Assembly: GCA_017590115.1 (NCBI GenBank)
Contig: JAGGNK010010225.1
Coordinates: forward strand, 1,984,001 to 2,048,000
From: Montifringilla adamsi
Lineage: Eukaryota; Chordata; Aves; Passeriformes; Passeridae
Reading direction: 5' to 3'
Length of the DNA: 64,000 bases
The translations under genes were made by a program, and so were the position numbers. Shown piece by piece: positions 15,001-27,762 of the stretch. The first letter of the stretch is position 1. Each line of letters opens with the position of its first letter. Below the pieces are notes generated by a model. It was not told the origin of the DNA and made no database searches. It saw only the letters and a list, made by a program, of their open reading frames with translations.

Positions 15001-15308
15001 TGAAATACCTTCACTTTCATCTAGTGCACTTGGACACCCCAGTTAGTTTATTTTTTGTTTGTGTGATCTTTCAGTCCTGGGTGTTGGTTTATTGTGAGTG
15101 GCTTGCATTACGAATAAAGGAATAGATCACTTACCCCTGAAAAACCAAGTCCAATAACAGTACCTTATAAAATTGTAATTACAAAAATTACTTTAACCTC
15201 CCTTGTATATTTATGATCTTGATTTTAAGATCAACCCATGCCCTTTGTTGGGTAATTGCATGAAAAGCTTCTATGGAAATAGTGTATGCTTGTAATTTCT
15301 TTCAACAG
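1..15308 (+). other. OSBPL10: OSBPL10 intron, 3' part (upstream of first visible exon)
   Basis: This is the non-coding sequence leading to the AG acceptor at 15307-15308. I saw no conserved coding segment in it. In particular I found no exon ending in a Trp-Gln-Asn-Arg-like peptide with a phase matching the exon at 15309, so the preceding exon lies upstream of the window. The stretch is AT-rich with T-runs (about 580-598, 950-961, 3597-3614, 13369-13381) and A-runs (10010-10020, 13788-13801). It also contains the perfect hairpin at 11054-11083. All open frames here are short and show no recognisable domain. A long intron at this position fits the large size of this gene in other vertebrates. 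Confidence 0.8.
11054..11083. repeat. Perfect 12-bp hairpin, tRNA-D-arm-like
   Basis: GTGGTAGAGCAC is followed by TTTCAT and then the exact complement GTGCTCTACCAC. Further pairs (T-A, C-G, then three more) extend the stem outward across single mismatches. The 5' arm with its flank, AGCTCTAGTGGTAGAGCAC, differs by one inserted base from the D-arm/A-box region of many tRNAs. No B box or acceptor stem follows, so it is not an intact tRNA gene. It lies in the intron upstream of the first visible exon. Confidence 0.85.
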
Positions 15309-15490
15309 GTACTTTGTGCTTGACTTTGAGACGGGGATTCTGCAGTATTTTATGAATGAACAAACTAAAAACCAGAGCCCAAAGCCACGAGGAGCCTTGT
15401 CTTTAGCTGGAGCTATAATATCTCCCAGTGATGAAGTGCCACACATGTTGGTGGTCTACTCTGCAAATGGAGAGATGTACAAATTAAGAG
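15309..15490 (+). CDS. OSBPL10: OSBPL10 internal coding exon, PH domain central part
   Basis: This exon encodes part of the pleckstrin-homology domain of oxysterol-binding protein-related protein 10. It is preceded by TTTCAACAG and followed by the donor GTACAG. The first base completes an arginine codon begun in the previous exon. The translation then runs [14 protein letters not shown], a run ending in [11 protein letters not shown], the segment [20 protein letters not shown], then MYKLR. These are the middle beta-strands of the ORP9/10/11-type PH domain, with the characteristic K-P-R-G and S-P-S-D-E motifs. The last base, G, begins the split alanine codon completed at 17221. In the family, the ORP10 PH domain binds phosphoinositides, chiefly PI4P, and places the protein at ER-Golgi and ER-endosome contacts. 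The near identity to ORP10, especially [11 protein letters not shown], favours OSBPL10 over its paralogue OSBPL11. The open frame continues about 140 bp past the donor but loses all similarity there. Confidence 0.96.
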
Positions 15491-17220
15491 GTACAGTGCT
15501 GCTCACAATGCCTGGTGAATTGTTCTTGTCTTCCACTCCCACTTCTGCATCTCTTCTCTCATGTCTCATTTCTCTTTTACTTTCCTGTGCTGTCAGGAAG
15601 TACTGGCTATACAGCTCTGTTATTACATAGTATATTTTAAAACATGGTGGAGGAGTAATCTGGAGTTAAGTACATGTGACTTTAAAATGTATAGACTTTC
15701 AGGGATGGAAGGTACTTCAAGATGGCTTCTGTAATCTGTTACTGTGGGATTTCCATTGAATGCTGCATCTTATTTGCTGCCAAAGGAAGAAAAAGGTGCT
15801 TTCATTGCTGTCCACAGCATAACATTTGTTTTCTAGTACTGTTCTTCCCTGCCACCACCCTGCAGATAATGTGCAGGAATGAATCGTATGATGGGTCAGA
15901 GAAGGGAAAAATGCCAGTGATAGGCTGCTGAGATATTATGTTCTTATCAGTCTTGGAGTAATTGAATGCTCCTGTGGCATAAAATTTTCCCTTCTCTTGT
16001 TCCCAAGTATAAGACAAACAATACAGGGTATATAGGATTTGCTTTGGAATATTTACAAAAAAAAAAGGAAGAAAAAAAAATGGCAGTGTTCTGATTTTAA
16101 GGTGTTTTCAGTATGGTTGATTGATCATGATGCTTCCAAATCAAACTAATTTATAAAAAATAAACTGTTATTTAAAAAAACAAGGTACATAATGCAGTGT
16201 AACAGAAGTGTTCTTCATTTTATGACCACAGTTTATCAGTTGTCCAGCAGGATTGAGCATGGAGGAGTCCCCTGTGGTACAGTGTGTTGCTCTTTCATAC
16301 ACAGAACTGAATTCAGAAACAACCAGGGAGAATTTCTGTTAAAATACTTTGAAAGTTGCACAGCTAGAAATCATGAGCACTTGTTGTGTCATTATGCTTT
16401 TCCAATCACTTGAAATTATCAAATGCTTACAATATGCTGCTTTTAATTTAATGATGTCTGTGAATTTGATTAAAATCAGTAAACAATTTTTATGCTGAGT
16501 CAATAACCATTAAGATACTCAATAGCAGAGGAAGTAAGAGAAAATATTTACTGAAATTATCAACTCTGTGTTGCCATTCTTAATGAGGATTCCTGTAGTA
16601 GTACTTTAAGAAAAAAAGAAAAGCCTCTCTCCTAAACAGACTTACTGTATTACACAGGAGCCATCTGAGAGCAGTCAAATTCTTCAATAATTTTTAAAGC
16701 TTGTTTTTAAAGATGTTTGGGGGAAATTCCTGTGTCTCTCCGTTGCATGTGAATGACATGGGTTTAGAGAGAAATTTAGTTGAACTCCATTAAAAGAAAA
16801 GCACTTAAGTATCTGGGGAACTGGTAGCTTGTCTGGTAGCTGATTGACAACCTGAGTGCAGAGCTTTTATGGATTTAAATGCTGTGGTGGGTCCTTCACA
16901 AAGACAGACAAGTAAAACAAAAGTGGATGAAAATCTTTGAACAAAAATGTCTTCTTGAGGTAGGTAGTTCTGCCTTTGCTAACGTGGAAGAGATAACTAT
17001 GAAGAAGATTCATAAACTTATTTCTTCCAACTGGCCTCTTAAGTACAGGTTTAGATGTGTAGCATTGAAAAACTTAAGTGTATTTATGTAGCATAAATTT
17101 AGGGTTTATACTGCATCCTAATAAATAATTAATCTTTCTACCTCTGCCCTGCTCTGTCACCTCTTGTGCAAAAGAGTATTGATTTGTGTGATTGCTTGCA
17201 TTTTCTTGTTTCTGTTCTAG
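15491..17220 (+). other. OSBPL10: OSBPL10 intron (1.7 kb)
   Basis: The intron runs from GTACAG to TCTGTTCTAG. It is AT-rich with A-rich runs at about 16059-16080. No second gene or clear repeat was seen. A short stretch near 15700-15730 loosely resembles the CR1 3' end but is too diverged to call. The downstream acceptor has a good pyrimidine tract (TTTTCTTGTTTCTGTTCTAG). Confidence 0.85.
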
Positions 17221-17300
17221 CTGCTGATGCAAAGGAGAAGCAGTACTGGATAACTCAGCTTCGATCCTGTGCCAAATACCACAAGGAAAATGATTCTAAG
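17221..17300 (+). CDS. OSBPL10: OSBPL10 internal coding exon, PH domain C-terminal helix
   Basis: This 80-nt exon completes the split alanine codon and encodes [20 protein letters not shown] followed by KENDSK. It is the C-terminal alpha-helix of the PH domain. The tryptophan in QYW is the near-invariant PH-domain tryptophan that packs against the beta-barrel. The acceptor is TTCTAG and the donor is GTAAAT. The exon ends in phase 0, matching the next exon at 27571. The short size and position, directly after the beta-strand exon, agree with the expected gene structure. No frameshift or premature stop is present. Confidence 0.96.
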
Positions 17301-20300
17301 GTAAATAATTAAGAGTGAGAAGTAAGTATTATGTTTTAAGTGGAGTAGGTGAAGAACAGCATAGCCTGGATGATTAGCTGCTGTAAATAGTGGGTTTATG
17401 TTCAGAAGGTTTTGAGTAAAAGCAGCAAGTTGTCATTTGTCACTAACTGGAGCAGGGTATGTCGATAGGGCGATCCTAATAAATAAATATTTTCCTGTTT
17501 ATGACAAATTAGTGAAGTGCATAGTTAATTGAGTGGCTGAATCAACCATTTATTAATAAATACTGTATGATGTCCTGATTAGTATTTAAAAGTTAACTAA
17601 TACAGTTTTATTTAATTTTATGCAACTTAGTGACTTTTATTATAGGAAGCTTCAGATAGATGGTAGCAGCAGTCAGTCTTCATCTTATTTACTAAATTGG
17701 AAAGAGCTCGTCCTATGAAGAGTTATGTTACTTACTTCTCTTTGGAACTAATTGTCCACAATTTTTGTCCTCAAACAGCTAAATATTTTGTGCAGGTAAA
17801 AAGACCAACTGTATAGACTTGAAAGATAGCAAAATGATAGGTTGAGGCTGTCTCCAACCTCCCAAGTATAAATTGTATGGATTATGGTAAAAATAAAAAC
17901 CTTTTTGAAGGAGAATTAAGTAGCTGGAATATTTCAGTACTTTAAAAATTCTTACACATTGGAATTCAATATAGTTTTTATATGGATGTGGCCCAGTACT
18001 ACTCAGAAAGGTGCAACTCTACTTGATCAGGGTACTCTTACAGTTGCTGTTGATTTGCAGCTCCTGTGCCAAATAATGATGCCAACTTTTTATACTCAAT
18101 TGCCAGCAAGGAATTATTCCTCAGTATGTTTTCTGGTCATTCTTAAATGCATTTAGATGTTTAGCATCTATAATTTAGCTGTGATGTGATGGTAAAACTG
18201 CTGTTCAGTATATATGATATTGGAGATTTGTGCAGTGGCATATTGCTTCTTATGCTGCTGCACTCTATTAATTTTCATTATATTTCTTAATACTGGTTTT
18301 ATTTTTATTCTTTTCCTGCTTGTGATAAATTATTCTATTTTAATACCAAATCTCATTTAGAATAGCAGTAATTTAGTTGAAGCTGATCTTTGTGGAACTG
18401 AAGTTGGGATCATATTTCCTCTTTAGGTAAAAACTGTTACACTTAGTAGTAATTTCTGTTCAGACTATCTTTCCATGTAGAGCTCCTTCAATAGGAGTAG
18501 TATCTGCATATTTAGTTCTGAATTAATTTGTGTGTCAAGAGAAAAATCTTGGTGTTACAACAGTGAAAGTAAACAGCAATTAGTAGAGGTCCAAAGAAAG
18601 CAAGCAAAATTTTAGAAATTATCAGAAAAAAGAAGGTCTAGTACTTGGATTGCTCTAACTCTGTCAAATACTTGTAATGAATACTTTTATCAGTCCCCTT
18701 CCATTTCTGAAATTAAAAATTGGAGTGGGGATAATGAAGTACTTTCATCATATTTGTTATTCTTCTGTACAGGATGAACTCTGTGTGATGAAATTCGACT
18801 TCATTGTAGTCTTTTTTTTCTATGATGAGAGTAGAAAGGGCAAATCAGTATAATAAGTGCTCTGCAGTGGCTGAATAGGAAGTATTTGTTTAACTGTTAA
18901 TATTGGTATGGGGAACCGCAAAGAAAAGGAGTTGAAAACAGGCAAAACAAAAAATGAAAAAAAAACCACCAAAAGGTGGAGAATATTTTGGGATGCTTTG
19001 GATGCCAAAAGTGTTTAGAGATTTGAAAAGTATTTGAAAAGCAAAATTTTATTAGAAAGTCTTGACTAAATGAGTGGGAGGCTAGTAAATACAAAGACAG
19101 TTTCTGGCACAGAAGATCTAACGCACAACTTTTGGAAACAGGAAAGCTTTAGAATGGAGAGCATCTCACTGGACTACTTGTATTCTTCCATAGTGACCAG
19201 CAATGCTGTGGTTTGTTCCTTGTTCCTATGCCCATTGTGCAAGAAAATAAAAGTATTTCCTTAACTGAGGGGTGGTGGACATATGTAGCAGAGGAACTAA
19301 ATGGAAGAGTATTTCAGGTAGTAGGAAGAGAGTTCTTGCATTTTTCTTTAAGACTGGTGAGTTACAGAAATTTGGCATAGGAAGTTGGAGTATAGATGTG
19401 TTTTGGAATAGATATGTTTTAATTAGCTTGAATCTGTTGAGTATAAAGCAGAAATGCTGAAGAAAAGTATATTTCTTAGTTTTGTGTTACAAATCAGGCT
19501 AGGTCACTTTTCACTTGAAATGTTTGTTACTGAAGCACTTTAAGTTCTCTGCTTTTGTAAGCCACAGAGCAAATAGAGAATATACGTCTTCTGTATTTTT
19601 ATACTTAACAGTGCAGAAAATAAAATGTTCAGAATTTATGTGCTTCAGATGACACTACTGATGGCTCTGTCTCTTATTCAAGAAGTGGACTGTACTTGAA
19701 GCAATTTTGTGCTTCCTGTTCCTAGAAACTTTTCTTGTGACAAGATTTATCTCTTGTTTTTAACATGCTTTTTTCCTTTTCCCCCTCCTGTCTTCTCAGT
19801 ATTAGAGTATTAACTGAGAAGAATATTTTACCTGGCTTTAGCATTGCATATAGTGTGAACTTGAATTTCATCTACAAGTAAGATTTTAAATTTCTCTCTG
19901 CTTTTCTTTATAAAAGGAAGGGATCAAAAGCTTGAATGCTACAATAATAAGACTTTGGAGATTGGATATAATTTTCAAGGTAGCAATTCTTCACAGAAAT
20001 TCCAGAAGCTAGAAAAAAAAAAAAAAAGGCCTTTTATTTTTTTTTTTTCGTCTTTTTCTCAGAGTTTCTTACTTCATATTCACTGCCTGGTAGAAGATAA
20101 GAGAAGCGAGAACTGCTTCATTTCATTGTGATTTTTTTTTTCTTTCTCTTGTAGATGATGGTACTTGATACTAAATTATTATTAGCATGGGAGTGGAAAC
20201 ATGCTCTTTTAAAATGTTTTAAATTTACATAAAATATAATTCTGCTATTTTTAGCACCTTACTGTTTCAGCTTAGGGTCTGGATTTACATAGAAAGGTCT

Positions 20301-23300
20301 GTAATGACACAGAGATGGGTATATGTTTGACTTAATTTTGCATAATCGAGGACTTCACAAAAATCCGTATTTTTGGGTTTTGTTAAAATAGCTCTACCAT
20401 TGATAGGACTGTCATGATGTGATTTGTTATTCTGCTGTCAGCAAGGCTGGATCTCTATTCCTCCCTCTCTGTATACTTTGTGCTCTGTAGTAAGTGGAAA
20501 CTGCCAGTTATCTGTCTCTCATCATGCTGTTATGAACAGGCAGATACTCATGTGTTCTGAGCTTCTGGAGTTTGAACAGAATCCAAGCTCTGTCTCTGCT
20601 GGGAACAGCATCTGGAAACTTGGAGTCTGAGTGTTTGCTCCCAGCTTTTTCTGCCACTTAAATTCACCTTTTTCATAGGGATACTGAGATGCAGAAATTT
20701 CTAGCTGTTCTTACGAGTCATACACTTGAATGAGGTAGAATGGGAAGTGAAAAACATGCAGTGAGTGGTATATTTTATGTTATGCAAGTGGGATATAGTT
20801 TAAATGTGAAAAAAAACAATAATGGGATAACCAGGCAAGCAGTGGGAGGGTTCCCAAGAATACCTGCAAAGTAACTTAGCGACAGATTATTCATACTGGA
20901 AAGAGAACACATTTTAAAAATCTTGAATAGATATTATTGGAAGGGAATGTGTAGAAAAACATGATAATTTGGAGGATGTTTTTCAAAGCTGAAGTTGTGT
21001 CACTGTTTCTGTGAAATACTCAGAGAAGAGCATTCCTTCTTGCTGCACTGGATCTAGATCAGCATTAGTTTCCTTTCTTTTTCTCAGCTACTGCCTGCTT
21101 CAAAATGCTACCTAATAACTTGCTGTCATGATTGTTTTTAAAGCTTCAGCTGGGGATTGGAGTGTGGAGGAAATTAAATAGAAAAGTGATTGAAAAAAGA
21201 AAGAAAAGGTTGTATACTAAACGCTAAATTTAGTTGCATGCTAATGAATGGTCCAAAGGTGAGCGGTACAGTTAATGAGTGGATAAGCTAAGTCTCTGAC
21301 TTTGTTTTAATTAAATTTTACATGGTAATGAAAAAAAAAGGCAGTAAAAGCAAAGTGTTCACTGGCAAATAATTCCCATGCTGTCACACAGTCTTAATGT
21401 TCTTGGTATTCCCATACAAGTCTCATTTCACTTAATTACAGATTGTTCAACCTCCATAAGTGCCAAATCAACTGTATTGGATGAAATCTTCTATGTCTGG
21501 ATAGGATTGCTGGTTCTTTTAAACTATTCTAAGTGAATATTTTGTACAAGCTTTAATTAAACCATGAATCAAATTTGCATTCAGTGATATAAAGTACTTT
21601 CAAGAAGGAGTAGGCTTATGCGTAATTTTTCTGGTAACTTCCAAGAATAATTTTATATCCAGAAATTGTCATAAGCTTTTTGGTTCTTCTGTTTCATCCT
21701 CCTTTTTTCTTGACTGTTTAATGATGCTGGCTGTAAAAGCACTACTGAAAACAAACACAGGTTTTTAAACCAACTCTTAATGCCAGTGTGTGGATTGGTT
21801 GCTGGATTTGCATATAACCCTTGTATATCTCAGTGTGTCTGTATCAGGAATGTGACAGGGAACAAAACCTTTATCTTGTGAAGTCACTTCTGTGCTCAGT
21901 TGGTAACTTTCAGCTTAGGTCTGTGTTAGAATAAGGAGACAGACTCTCTGTTGTTTTAGCTTTTGGGTTTTGAGCTGCACAGTGAGCTAGCTGCTTAAAA
22001 TTGAATAGTGTGGATTGATCTTTCAGCTGAACTCATTTGCTGGTTCCTTGCAGCTGTAAATTGCAATCCAATTCCCTTCCTTCTGCTGCCACCTTTTGTG
22101 TGGGTTTTGTCATGTTTCCAGTTCTGTATTAACCTGGGCATCAAAAGTAGAAAAAATGGCATCCTACTAAAAAGAGCTTAGCTCTCTGACCAACTCTCTG
22201 AGGAATGTGTGCCTCTGTCTGTGATTCTCTATTGGCTTACCTCCCTGGAGTAATGGTGGGGGGAAAAAAGTCCAAACCTGCCCCTGTCATGTATCAACTG
22301 CAGTAGCAGTTTGGCTATAATGTGAAACATTTAGTAATGAATAGCCACAGAGATACCTTTACGTTTTTAAGCAGATCATTGGCTGGGTATTTTTAACATC
22401 TGCATGATAACTTTTCATAAAGCCAAATTGGTGAAAATTTCAAGTATTTTTCAGTGTTGTTTTGGTTCTGCTGTGCATGTTGAGTTGCTTTGCCTTTTGA
22501 GCTTCAAGTGTTCCCTCTTGTTGGTATGCTTGTCTGCTTCCTCTTCTCATCTCTGACCTATAGAAGTCAACTAAAGAATGGCACTTCTAATTAAAATATG
22601 CACTGAAATCCTTACAGTAGTGAGGATGATAGGGAAGGAGTGCTTGGCTGTTGTTAGTTGTGTATTTGACACCTTTTTTCCTCCCTTTGGAAGCTTCATG
22701 ATAATAAGAATTGTTTGCTGCTTCTAAAATCTTTCCACAGAAATGGAAGAAAATCAATTTAGGATTGAACATGCTCCAGTGATTCTTGATGAAGAAAAGA
22801 TTTTATGATAGAGTGATTATCATAGTCTCTTGCTTAAAAAAGAGACTCATATTGCCTTACTGAAGATGATGAAGCACTATGATATTCTATCAGAAAAGTT
22901 AGTACTATAGAGTGGTGCTTGACAGAAATGTGCAAAACATCATAAGCTGGTCCCTGTACAGTGCTGAAGTTTGGATATTATGTAGATTCTGTCATTTGCA
23001 TTTTAATATTTGTGGATGATTATAATGTAAATGAAGCAGAACTGTGTCTAGGTTTATCTTTTATCGGTGTTTGTTTACTTAGGATGCATTGGAAAAGAAG
23101 TAGATGGGAATTAAAACACTGAATGGTGGTGTCTCAAAATTGTAATTACTTTCTGATAGTGTGTGACTTCCCATAACTCAAGCTGCATGCAGGGGTAGGT
23201 TTTCTGTGCTGTGTATGTGCAGAGGAGTAAAGGAGTGTCATTTTCGAAATTATTATTCAGAGAAAAACATCTGTGGCACAGTGCTTGTGAAAATGATGAT

Positions 23301-26300
23301 TATCAACCATAAGCAGATATGACAATTCACTTCAGAAATTATTTTATTGATCTCTGGAAAATTGCATTTACTTTCCAAAATAAACAAAATTGTTTGCTTC
23401 TGGTAAATGGTGAAAAACACTTCAGCTTCTTTGTGAACAGGAAGGGCAATCTCCTGGGAGAATGAGTCATGAAAACATTAGTATAGTTCGAACTTACTGT
23501 TCTGCAATTCCATTATTTTAATTGTTAGGATTTTTGATATCCAAATGGAAGCATTCATTATACTGCTTTTTTATCTTGGGGATGGACAGGCTATTAAAAT
23601 AAAAATCTTAACCCAAATCTGTTTTAGCTAAGCATACTTTAGCTAGCTTTAGGTCATAAAACCCATATGAATGCAAGTTGCAAATTAATCTTTTATTAGC
23701 TTCTTTATTATTCTTTTATTGATTTCATTTTATTAGCAGGTGAAGTGTTGGTGCAATGGTAAGGTGTGTAGCCTCAGGAAAGAACATATGCAGTCCTTTT
23801 GGGATGCTTCAGCTTGTGGATTTCTTGGCTCATTATTGGCACTGTGCATTGCTAATGTTGAAGAGCTTACATTTTCCTTTCATCAGACTCTTCACTCTCT
23901 TTTTATTTATTTAGTTGTGAGCCAGAAAGCAGCGAGACCAAAGAAAATGAGATATGATAATAATTAGAGGGGCAGATCAGTCATAGGAGCAGTGCTGGGG
24001 GAAGAGCAGGGGACTAGACATAAAGGCCTATCAGTTACTGTCATTGCTTTGATTTCCTGTGAGAGTGACTTTAATGGCTGTTGTAGTGTGATTTTTAATT
24101 AGAGTGCTTTTAGCAGTGGAAAACTTCACATAGGTTTTCACGTTTTAACAGAAATGGAAAATTTGGATTTTTGCACAGCTGTGTGTCAATGCAAAAAGAA
24201 TGCTTGTCATTTCCAGTGTTGAATCTCAAGAAATTCTGCAAAAGAGGAGTCAAGTATTTGGCTGGGACATAGGTGTTGACAATGTGCTGTAAAATTCAAA
24301 AGTGCCTGAGGGCCTGAGTGTGCAATTCCTGGAGAGTCGTCTTCTGGCAGTGACAGGAAGAAGCTGTCAGAAGGAATTGGATGCTTCCCCCATTTTCTTG
24401 GATGCAGCAGGCACAGTACTCTGCTTCTGTTCTCTGTGACAGTGGAGGAGGGGAGTCCAACTTGAAAAGGTTTTGAGTGGTTCCAAAAACTGCCATTCAC
24501 ATGCATACTGGCTGTGACTGATTTTGCAAGTTTTAATTTGCAAATTTTTATGTTTGCCAGGGGGCCTTGCCTAGAGATAGCTTCATGGGCAGCCGGAGGT
24601 CCTGGTGCTGAGCTCATTTAAAGTTTGTATGTTACAGATGCCCTCTAAAGAATAATATCAAATTTAGGTGCTAGAGTATTTGTGTTGTGGGCTGGTGGAA
24701 TTTTCTGGCATGTTGTTTGGAAATGTTGGGTCACTGTAGATGGATGAAGGATGTAAAGGGGCAGAAAACAGAGGTGTGGAGACCTTGCTTACAGACCTGT
24801 AGGAGCCGATCATAGACCAATATATTTAGGGCTGATACTTTGCACAGACCATGTATGTGCGAATTCCAGATTGCCAGTCTCCCTGACTGGATGAGCTCTA
24901 TAGGACTGGTGACTCTTCTGTGCTGCAAGGGGAAGCAGAGGGCTCTCGGAGACTCACTGGCAGAGGTGGTCTCTCCCTGGAGATCACAAAGCTCCATGCC
25001 TTGCCCTACAGCAGAGCTGAGTGTCAGGCACACCAGGCAGTGGATCCATGGACAGCACTTGCCAGGCTGTGTGCTTGTGTGTGTATTGACTTGGGTTTAC
25101 CTAGTGTCCCTGTAACAGGACAGTCTTTTTGAGCACCAACCACTACTGAAACTAGAGATGGGCTGGTTTTTTCTGCTTTTCTCTCCCCAAACGTCATGCC
25201 CTAAATGACTGTTCGCCAGAAGTTGCTGTGAGCTGCTACATACCTTGGCAAAACTTAGGAAAAGCCACCTTAAATGCACTGTGGTCCCACAGACTGAACC
25301 AGTGCATGGATTTTTCCATATACGTTTTGTGTTAGCTTTTGTTACATGCAGATCTATAGCTCTCCCTCAAGAAAATCAAAACACAGTAAAACTTTACCTC
25401 TCACAGAATATTGTTTTATTTTTTTTTTAAGTGAACCTAATGGGAAAAGTCAGTTTTACATGGCTGCTGTTAGCCTGAACAGCAAACTGTTTGTTTGATT
25501 TGTTAGGATCTGCTTAGCTACATGAAAGTAGCAGCTATGTATTTTTATTGTTGTGATAGTATGATACTAAAATGTCAGTGTATCTCAAAAGATTTCATTC
25601 TAAAACAAAATAAACTTTTATTAACCTAAAAGAGAAGTCGATTCAAAAAAGTTTCAATTAAAAAACTAAAATTATCTTCTACCTCTACACCCTAAATTTA
25701 GTTTAAATGGTATTCTGATACTAGTCACTTTGAAGAACAAACAATAGTGAAGTATATTCCACTCAGTATATCTCAGAACACCCTTTTTCTGTGGAATATA
25801 TGTTTGAAAAAGAAAATTTAGTTTCCCTTATGCCCTTCTTTCTCCCAAATATGTTTTCCTCTGGCTCTTATTTTAATTGTAGTTATGTCTAAGCTCTTCC
25901 AAATGGAAGATGAATTATAAACCTGGCAACCTTCTGTGTCCTTCTGACAAATTACACCTCGTGCTGCTTTTTTGCCTTAGAGTCAAATCCAGTTTTAATG
26001 CAATTGTGATTTATCAGCCAAGGTGGATAATTTTTTAAAAGATGCTTATTATTGTAATCTTATTGGCCATGGTAGCAAAGAATATATTAATTTCAAAAAC
26101 AGTCAGACCATCATTTGTGGAAGCATTTGCAAATGTTAAATCTAGACCAATGGAGTAATAATTATTTCTATGAGATTAGTAGCTCTTTGCACACTGGCAA
26201 TGTGATAACCCATTTTTTAAACCTTCAAAAAGTCTAAAGTCTAGTTTTGTGTGGCGGTGGCAAAGGGATTGTGTTACTTGTTTCACTCCTCCTCCTTGGC

Positions 26301-27570
26301 AGTGCCAAATAATCTGCCTTGTCCTTTACAGTCAGTGTGGTGGTAACATGAGGCCTGACTTCAATTGCAGTGCTAGTTGGAACCTGTTCACCTGGGTTTG
26401 AAGATTACCAAAGAATTGCAAAAAGTGACATGGAAGGTATAAGAAGAGAGATTATACCCAAGGAATACTTTTGTGTAGGAATACTTTTGTGTAGCATGCT
26501 CAAGAGAAGTACCTTGTGTTGATGGTGACTGTCTTAGCAATGTTGTAGGTTGCCATTGTTATTTGTGCAGGTTATGAAGGAAAGGTGAAAAGGTGTTTTA
26601 CTCATGGGGCTGTGTATTTTCTTCAGAGTCTTAAAGTGCTACTTAATGTTACTCTCTGAATTGGTGTGTGTTTCATGAGGTAAAAGTTACTCTGTTTCAG
26701 TTTTAACCTTACAGATGCAATCAACAGTTCAAATAGAAGGGAAAGACATTTTTATATTGCACTTTTATATATGATGTCCCATGGTGATCTGGCGCCATCT
26801 GAGCTTGATTGAGAACTGGTGTCCTATAGACCTCCAGGATAACTTGTGTTTGAGGTCTGTGGAGAGCAAACTGAGATAGCAACATTGGCAGATGGTTAGA
26901 TAAAAACCAAATGTCCTGACTGATTTTATAGATTGTATGTTAAAAGTATTCATACTGCAGATACTATTGGAGATTTATTTCTGGCCTTTTTGTATATTGG
27001 GTTTATCCCAAGCGTACTCCAAAACGTGTTGATTTATTGAAGACAAGTTTTGTTTCAAATGTTAATATTTAATTGGTGTGTGGATTGGTCTTGCCAAAAT
27101 TCAGCCTCCTCTGATGTTGAGAGCAATACTACACTATTTCAGAAGTTCATCAAATGAAAACTTTAAGATTTTTTTCTTCCTTGCTGTTCGCACCAGTTTG
27201 GTGAATTGTAGGTCAATGGTTTAATGAAAAATACTTGTATTGGCATTGTTGTTATTCTGTTTGCAAAATCTTTCCTAAGCTTTCCTAAAAAGTAGGATTA
27301 TAATAACTAAGCACCATATTAATTTTTATGTAAGGATTTGTGAAGATATTTACAAACACCAATTACAGGCACGCCGAGAAACAAAGGCAGTAGCTCTGAT
27401 GTTTCCAAGAACATCTCCTGAGCCATGCATATGGTTTGGAAGGAATAAATCAGTTACACCTCCATATTTAGGTTTGTGAGAAAAGTAGAACAATACAAAT
27501 GTATTGCCTGAATTGTAAATTTTTGCTTGTGTAAAGGTTGCTAATATAACAATCCTACTGCTTATTCTAG
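17301..27570 (+). other. OSBPL10: OSBPL10 intron (10.3 kb)
   Basis: The intron runs from GTAAAT to CTTATTCTAG. It is mostly unremarkable AT-rich sequence with A/T homopolymers (20012-20049). A somewhat more GC-rich patch at about 24290-25120 carries overlapping short open frames on both strands with no recognisable domain. A perfect 16-bp tandem duplication lies at 26461-26492. No other gene was seen. Confidence 0.85.
26461..26492. repeat. Perfect 16-bp tandem duplication
   Basis: The 16-base unit AGGAATACTTTTGTGT occurs twice back to back with no mismatch. It probably arose by replication slippage. It lies in an intron about 1.1 kb upstream of the exon at 27571. Confidence 0.95.
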
Positions 27571-27762
27571 AGCATCTCATCCTCACGAAGTAGAAGCTCA
27601 TCTCTGCTGCCGCCTGGGACAGCTAATTCTGCATCTCCCAGTGGCCAGAAATACATGAATACAAGTGGGCCAACTGTTGTCACCATCACACATCACAAAT
27701 CACCTGCAGCTGCTCGAAGAGCGAAGAGCCAGCGATCTGGTCAACTCCATGAAGTCCGAGAG
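27571..27762 (+). CDS. OSBPL10: OSBPL10 internal coding exon, Ser-rich/basic linker
   Basis: This 192-nt exon (64 codons, phase 0 at both ends) follows CTTATTCTAG and precedes GTAAGA. It starts with a serine/arginine-rich run, [16 protein letters not shown]. It continues through a low-complexity part to the conserved block [19 protein letters not shown], then GQLHEVRE. This block lies just C-terminal to the PH domain in ORP10 and is a strong family signature. The Ser/Arg run is likely a phosphorylated, disordered linker (inference). The final residues begin the helical region that continues in the exon at 47100; in this family the region between PH and ORD is reported to support ORP9-ORP10 association. 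A minus-strand open frame nearby is a shadow. Confidence 0.96.

Noticed and set aside
15690..15740. Sequence resembling the CR1 segment (GGATGGAAGGTACTTCAAGA)
   Set aside because: Only one short stretch matches and the flanks do not continue the CR1 pattern.
24207..24617. 136-codon minus-strand open frame
   Set aside because: It has no recognisable domain or splice context and is antisense to the host gene. It is kept only as part of the GC-richer patch observation.
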